From Saccharicrinis sp963663905 (lineage in GTDB: Bacteria; Bacteroidota; Bacteroidia; Bacteroidales; Marinilabiliaceae): 64,000 nt of DNA. The stretch's first letter is position 1; the number at the start of each line of letters is the position of its first letter. Below the pieces are notes generated by a model. It was not told where the DNA came from. It ran no database searches and saw only the letters and a program-made list of their open reading frames with translations. Below are positions 61,801 through 64,000 of this stretch, piece after piece. The position numbers and the translations under genes are program-made. The stretch is from positions 1,798,001 to 1,862,000 of the forward strand of contig OY760657.1 in the NCBI GenBank assembly GCA_963663905.2. Direction: 5' to 3'.

Positions 61801-64000
61801 ATTTAACATTGAATTTAGTTGGAACAGCCCCATGGACTATAACATATAATGATGGTTCAACGGATTATACATTAAATAATATTTCCAGTAATCCATATGT
61901 TGAGTCTGTTACACCTTCGTCAACAGCAGTATATACAATTGTAGCATTGTCAGATGCATTATGTACATCTCAAAGTTCAGATTTAACAGGATCTGCAGCG
62001 ATAACTGTGAATATGGTTACTTCCAATTTGAGTGTAAGTGCACCTTCTGCAGGGGCAACAACAGTTTGTGCAGGTGTAGATGTAACATTTAATGCAGCTG
62101 GTTCAGATGGTAGTGGAAGTTATAGTTATGATTTTCATAGAATAAGGAGTGGGGTCGATGCTAGTGTTCATACGGGTTCTTCAACTTATACAACACCTGA
62201 TTTACAAGATGGTGATCAGATTTATGTAATTACAACTGATAATAATACATTATGTACTGATAATTCAGATGTAATTGTAATGACTATTAACGCAAACCCA
62301 GTTCCGGTACTTAATATTACAAGTGCAGGTGGAAATGAAGTATGTTCAGAAACAACTGTAGATTTTGTTGCATCATCTGGATATGATAGGTATATCTTTT
62401 ACAGAAATGGAACTGAAGTATTACAAGATGGTACTGCTAATACTTTATCTACTACAATATTAGAAGATGGAGACTATGTTACAGTTGAAGCTTATGATGG
62501 AAGTTGCCATGGAGCATCAACTTCAATTACAATGAGTATTAATCCGTTACCAACTATAACTCTGGTTAGTGATGAAACAACTGTGTGTGAAAATGAAGTG
62601 GTAACATTTACAGCTACTGGTTCAGGTTCAGGTTCCTTAACTTATCAGTTCCTTGTTAATGGAACTCCGCAAACAAGTCAAACAACAACAAATACTTTTA
62701 CTTGGTCATCAACTAGCGATTTCTCTGTTGAAGCAATTGTCTTTGATGGAAATAATTGTGAAGAGATTAGTTCTCCAATTGCAATTACAATTAGTAAACC
62801 GATTGCTACTTTAATTTCAGATAAAACAATAATTTGTGAAAATGAAGAAATTGTATTTACTGCAGGTGGCGGTGATAATTATGAATTCTTTATAGATGGT
62901 ACAAGTATTCAAGGACCAGGTGTTACAAATGTATTTTCTTCTACTACTTTAGAAAATAACGATAATATTACAGTTCAAGTTACTGATAGCTATGGATGTA
63001 CTGCTACACATGCAGGTATCTCTGTTACAGTTAATCCTATACCTGTTGTTTCTTTGTCAAGTTCAGATCTTGATAATACAATATGTCAAAATGATGAAGT
63101 TACAATTACTGCAACCGGTGGGGATGTGTATGAATTTTTTGTAAACGGTGTAAGTGTTCAAGGCCCAGATGGAAATGATGAATATGTTACAACTGTTCTT
63201 AATGATGGAGATCAGGTTTCTGCAATTGTTTCTTATAGTACATCAGGATGTTCTGAAACTACTAGTATTATATCAACAACAGTAAATCCTTTACCTACCG
63301 CATCTTTAAATGTTTCACCTAGTAATTCAATTATTAGTGGAACCGATGTTACATTTACTGCAAGTGGCGGAACAGAATATGTATATTCGGTTAATGGAGT
63401 AGTTGTACAGGTAAGAAGTTCAACTACCCAATATTCTTCTGATCTGTTGGTAGATGGTGATGTTGTTACTGTAGATGTTTATGATGGTAACGACTGTATG
63501 TCATCAGAATCAATAACAATGAGTGTGTTTGATAGTGTCATTTTATTAGATGTTATGATGACGGAACCTTCTTATTGTGAGGGTGGTACAGGTGTTAGTG
63601 TTTACTTGGCAGGGACTCCTCAGGATGGTGTTACGTATGAGTTGATGAGAACTTCTGATAATTCACAGGTAGGAGCTTCTATTATGTTTAGTAGTGGTGA
63701 TCCTGTAAATGTTCGTTGGGATAATGTAAAAGGAACAGACGAATACAGAGTTGAAGCTTATTATATTTCTGTACCGGGTGAGCGTTTTGAAATGAATAAA
63801 AGAGTGACTATAACAGAATACCCTTTACCAATTATTTATAATTTAACGCCAACAGGCTCTGTAACTGGATGTAATGGAGGAAGTGGACATGTGATATCTT
63901 TGGATAATTCTCAACCTGATATAAAATATACATTATACCTAAATGATGTAGTGCCTGTAGAGGTTTTGATGGGTAATGGAGCTCAACTTGAATTTGGTGC
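58830..64000 (+). CDS. Giant secreted repeat protein (PKD/Ig-like surface adhesin), 3' end outside window
   Basis: Open from ATG at 58830 (or 58833) to the window end, at least 1723 codons without a stop. A signal peptide (LNRIISILFLVSIGLISNG, then EAFSQ) is followed by a PKD-like domain with SLCSTDAAVDIYVDA. Nine ~90-residue repeats lie at 59586-62010, each starting R/S-P-T/Q-G/A and containing ICNGES, a PWDLTYNDG phrase, a second Cys and a closing VTVN. Further Ig-like modules with the phrase CENE or CSE at their start follow. Such proteins in Bacteroidota are usually surface-exported by the type IX system and end in a sorting domain, which would lie beyond this window. Likely an adhesin or gliding-related protein; inference only. 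Confidence 0.85.
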   Translation, partial: MMKNLNRIISILFLVSIGLISNGVEAFSQVMNKPGRNATKVEKAWYYGTSSLKGGDGTISVLPESLCSTDAAVDIYVDAANLDPARTDIVWTVSTGAVITGDYEEHNDWVTPIGSSPDNGISLNPATIPSDYYGVNITIAYQQSGTDGSLDNTDLTVVNKTPTALDFTQSTTVCNGSYAIITLPSAENGTYYNLYRGVEKITSSAIRGNGSDINFYVNESGTYTVKGFDSNSESTSTCFTWMTGSATVVVYDRPTGVISGGASLCENESTDITINFTGASPYDVTYLVNGGDPVTVTGVASPYTFTVTPTPGSYTYTIQSITDNNNCTTTATDISGSAVVNVGDRPTGVISGSTTICNGVATDLTFTLTGTGPWDIVYSDGSSNFNVTANSSPYNVSVTPSSSTTYTIVSITDQGATCDAIASEISGSAEITVNESPTAVISGTTTICNGESTDLSISFTGVAPWDVTYNDGSTDISLTGITSNPYTFSVNPASNTTYTLVAVDDAICSAVPADLTGSAAITVNTRPTGEIVGDAEICNGESTDITFNLTGLSPWDLTYNDGTDHTITVNSSPFVLTVSPSSTTVYTITGLVDGQCTSLAADLTGSATVTVNPRPTGVISGTTTICNGDNTQLTFALTGEAPWNLVYNDGTSDYTVNNINSSPFDVTVAPTTGTTYTLVSISDNNTCAAEAGDMSGSAIISVDERPTAVISGTVTICNGDDANLTVNLTGTPPWNITYNDGSDHVINNINSTPYNLVVSPSADVTYTITSLSDANCTATALDLSGSGIVNVNSRPTGVVSGNATICNGESTNVSFTLTGVGPWNLTYNDGTSDIIVNNVNSNPYIINVSPSETTVYSLVALSDQQCTSVSSDLSGTATVTVNERPTGVLTGNTTICNGESADLTFTLTGNAPWDLTYNDGVDHTVTVNSSPYVLNVSPNSTTSYQIVSLSDASLCSAQASEMTGVVTVNVNPRPQGTISGDNSICVGESTDLTLNLVGTAPWTITYNDGSTDYTLNNISSNPYVESVTPSSTAVYTIVALSDALCTSQSSDLTGSAAITVNMVTSNLSVSAPSAGATTVCAGVDVTFNAAGSDGSGSYSYDFHRIRSGVDASVHTGSSTYTTPDLQDGDQIYVITTDNNTLCTDNSDVIVMTINANPVPVLNITSAGGNEVCSETTVDFVASSGYDRYIFYRNGTEVLQDGTANTLSTTILEDGDYVTVEAYDGSCHGASTSITMSINPLPTITLVSDETTVCENEVVTFTATGSGSGSLTYQFLVNGTPQTSQTTTNTFTWSSTSDFSVEAIVFDGNNCEEISSPIAITISKPIATLISDKTIICENEEIVFTAGGGDNYEFFIDGTSIQGPGVTNVFSSTTLENNDNITVQVTDSYGCTATHAGISVTVNPIPVVSLSSSDLDNTICQNDEVTITATGGDVYEFFVNGVSVQGPDGNDEYVTTVLNDGDQVSAIVSYSTSGCSETTSIISTTVNPLPTASLNVSPSNSIISGTDVTFTASGGTEYVYSVNGVVVQVRSSTTQYSSDLLVDGDVVTVDVYDGNDCMSSESITMSVFDSVILLDVMMTEPSYCEGGTGVSVYLAGTPQDGVTYELMRTSDNSQVGASIMFSSGDPVNVRWDNVKGTDEYRVEAYYISVPGERFEMNKRVTITEYPLPIIYNLTPTGSVTGCNGGSGHVISLDNSQPDIKYTLYLNDVVPVEVLMGNGAQLEFG
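59586..62010 (+). repeat. Nine tandem ~270-bp repeats in the surface protein gene
   Basis: Unit starts (Arg/Ser-Pro codons) fall near 59586, 59859, 60132, 60402, 60669, 60942, 61209, 61479 and 61746, giving 267-273 bp steps (89-91 codons). DNA identity between units is partial, so they are old or under diversifying selection. Confidence 0.85.

Overview
The window looks like a chromosome segment from a marine or sediment bacterium of the Bacteroidota, most likely the Marinilabiliales/Bacteroidales side. This is inferred from several signs: AT-rich DNA, BACON domains on a glycosidase, a complete Bat (aerotolerance) operon, a DUF5686-type outer membrane protein, a large Cys-paired Ig/PKD-like repeat protein, and an SDR-type mannonate oxidoreductase. 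I could not run a taxonomic search.

Layout. (1) 0-7.3 kb: the end of an MFS transporter gene, then a co-directional group of small redox and carbonyl enzymes: Tat-signal zinc alcohol dehydrogenase, aldo/keto reductase, cyclophilin-like lipoprotein, tautomerase, double carboxymuconolactone decarboxylase, cupin and two alpha/beta hydrolase lipoproteins. (2) 7.5-15.6 kb: a hemicellulose cluster with GH2, a membrane-anchored AraC regulator, GH5 with BACON domains, GH39 and GH43. It has no SusC/SusD pair. (3) 15.6-20 kb: a gene-poor, repeat-rich stretch with a 56-residue minus-strand gene, hairpin repeats, an 11-bp phased array, a MITE-like element with a 7-bp target repeat, and an IS91-family element (tyrosine recombinase plus Y2 HUH transposase). 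(4) 20-26.2 kb: a defence island. Three consecutive units (unknown 386-aa protein; Hachiman HamA-HamB; HNH nuclease) each have a start sequence that is the reverse complement, perfect or nearly so, of a sequence just after their stop codon. Each unit is followed by a long imperfect palindrome. This is the geometry of integron gene cassettes with attC-like sites, but no integron integrase is visible. A small membrane protein follows. (5) 26.8-36.1 kb: a DUF5686 outer membrane protein, then a minus-strand hexuronate operon (kdgK, eda, SDR mannonate oxidoreductase, uxuA, exuT-like transporter) and a LacI-type regulator gene, with candidate palindromic operators upstream of kdgK. (6) 36.7-45.9 kb: SF1 helicase, two glycosyltransferases, serA/serC, gcvT, and an Hpt-STAS pair. 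(7) 45.9-54.6 kb: the operon moxR - DUF58 - hypothetical - batA-B-C-D-E on the minus strand. (8) 54.9-64 kb: small Fe-S protein, queA, Smr-domain protein, a duplicated helical protein, and the 5' 5.2 kb of a giant surface protein with nine ~90-residue repeats, cut off by the window end.

How the genes work together. The glycosidases release xylose, other pentoses and possibly uronic acids, and the hexuronate operon would take fructuronate/mannonate to KDG, KDPG, pyruvate and glyceraldehyde 3-phosphate. The IS91 element next to the defence cassettes is a plausible vehicle for local gene capture. The most novel part of the window is the Hachiman-bearing cassette array with attC-like palindromes at 19.9-25.6 kb.
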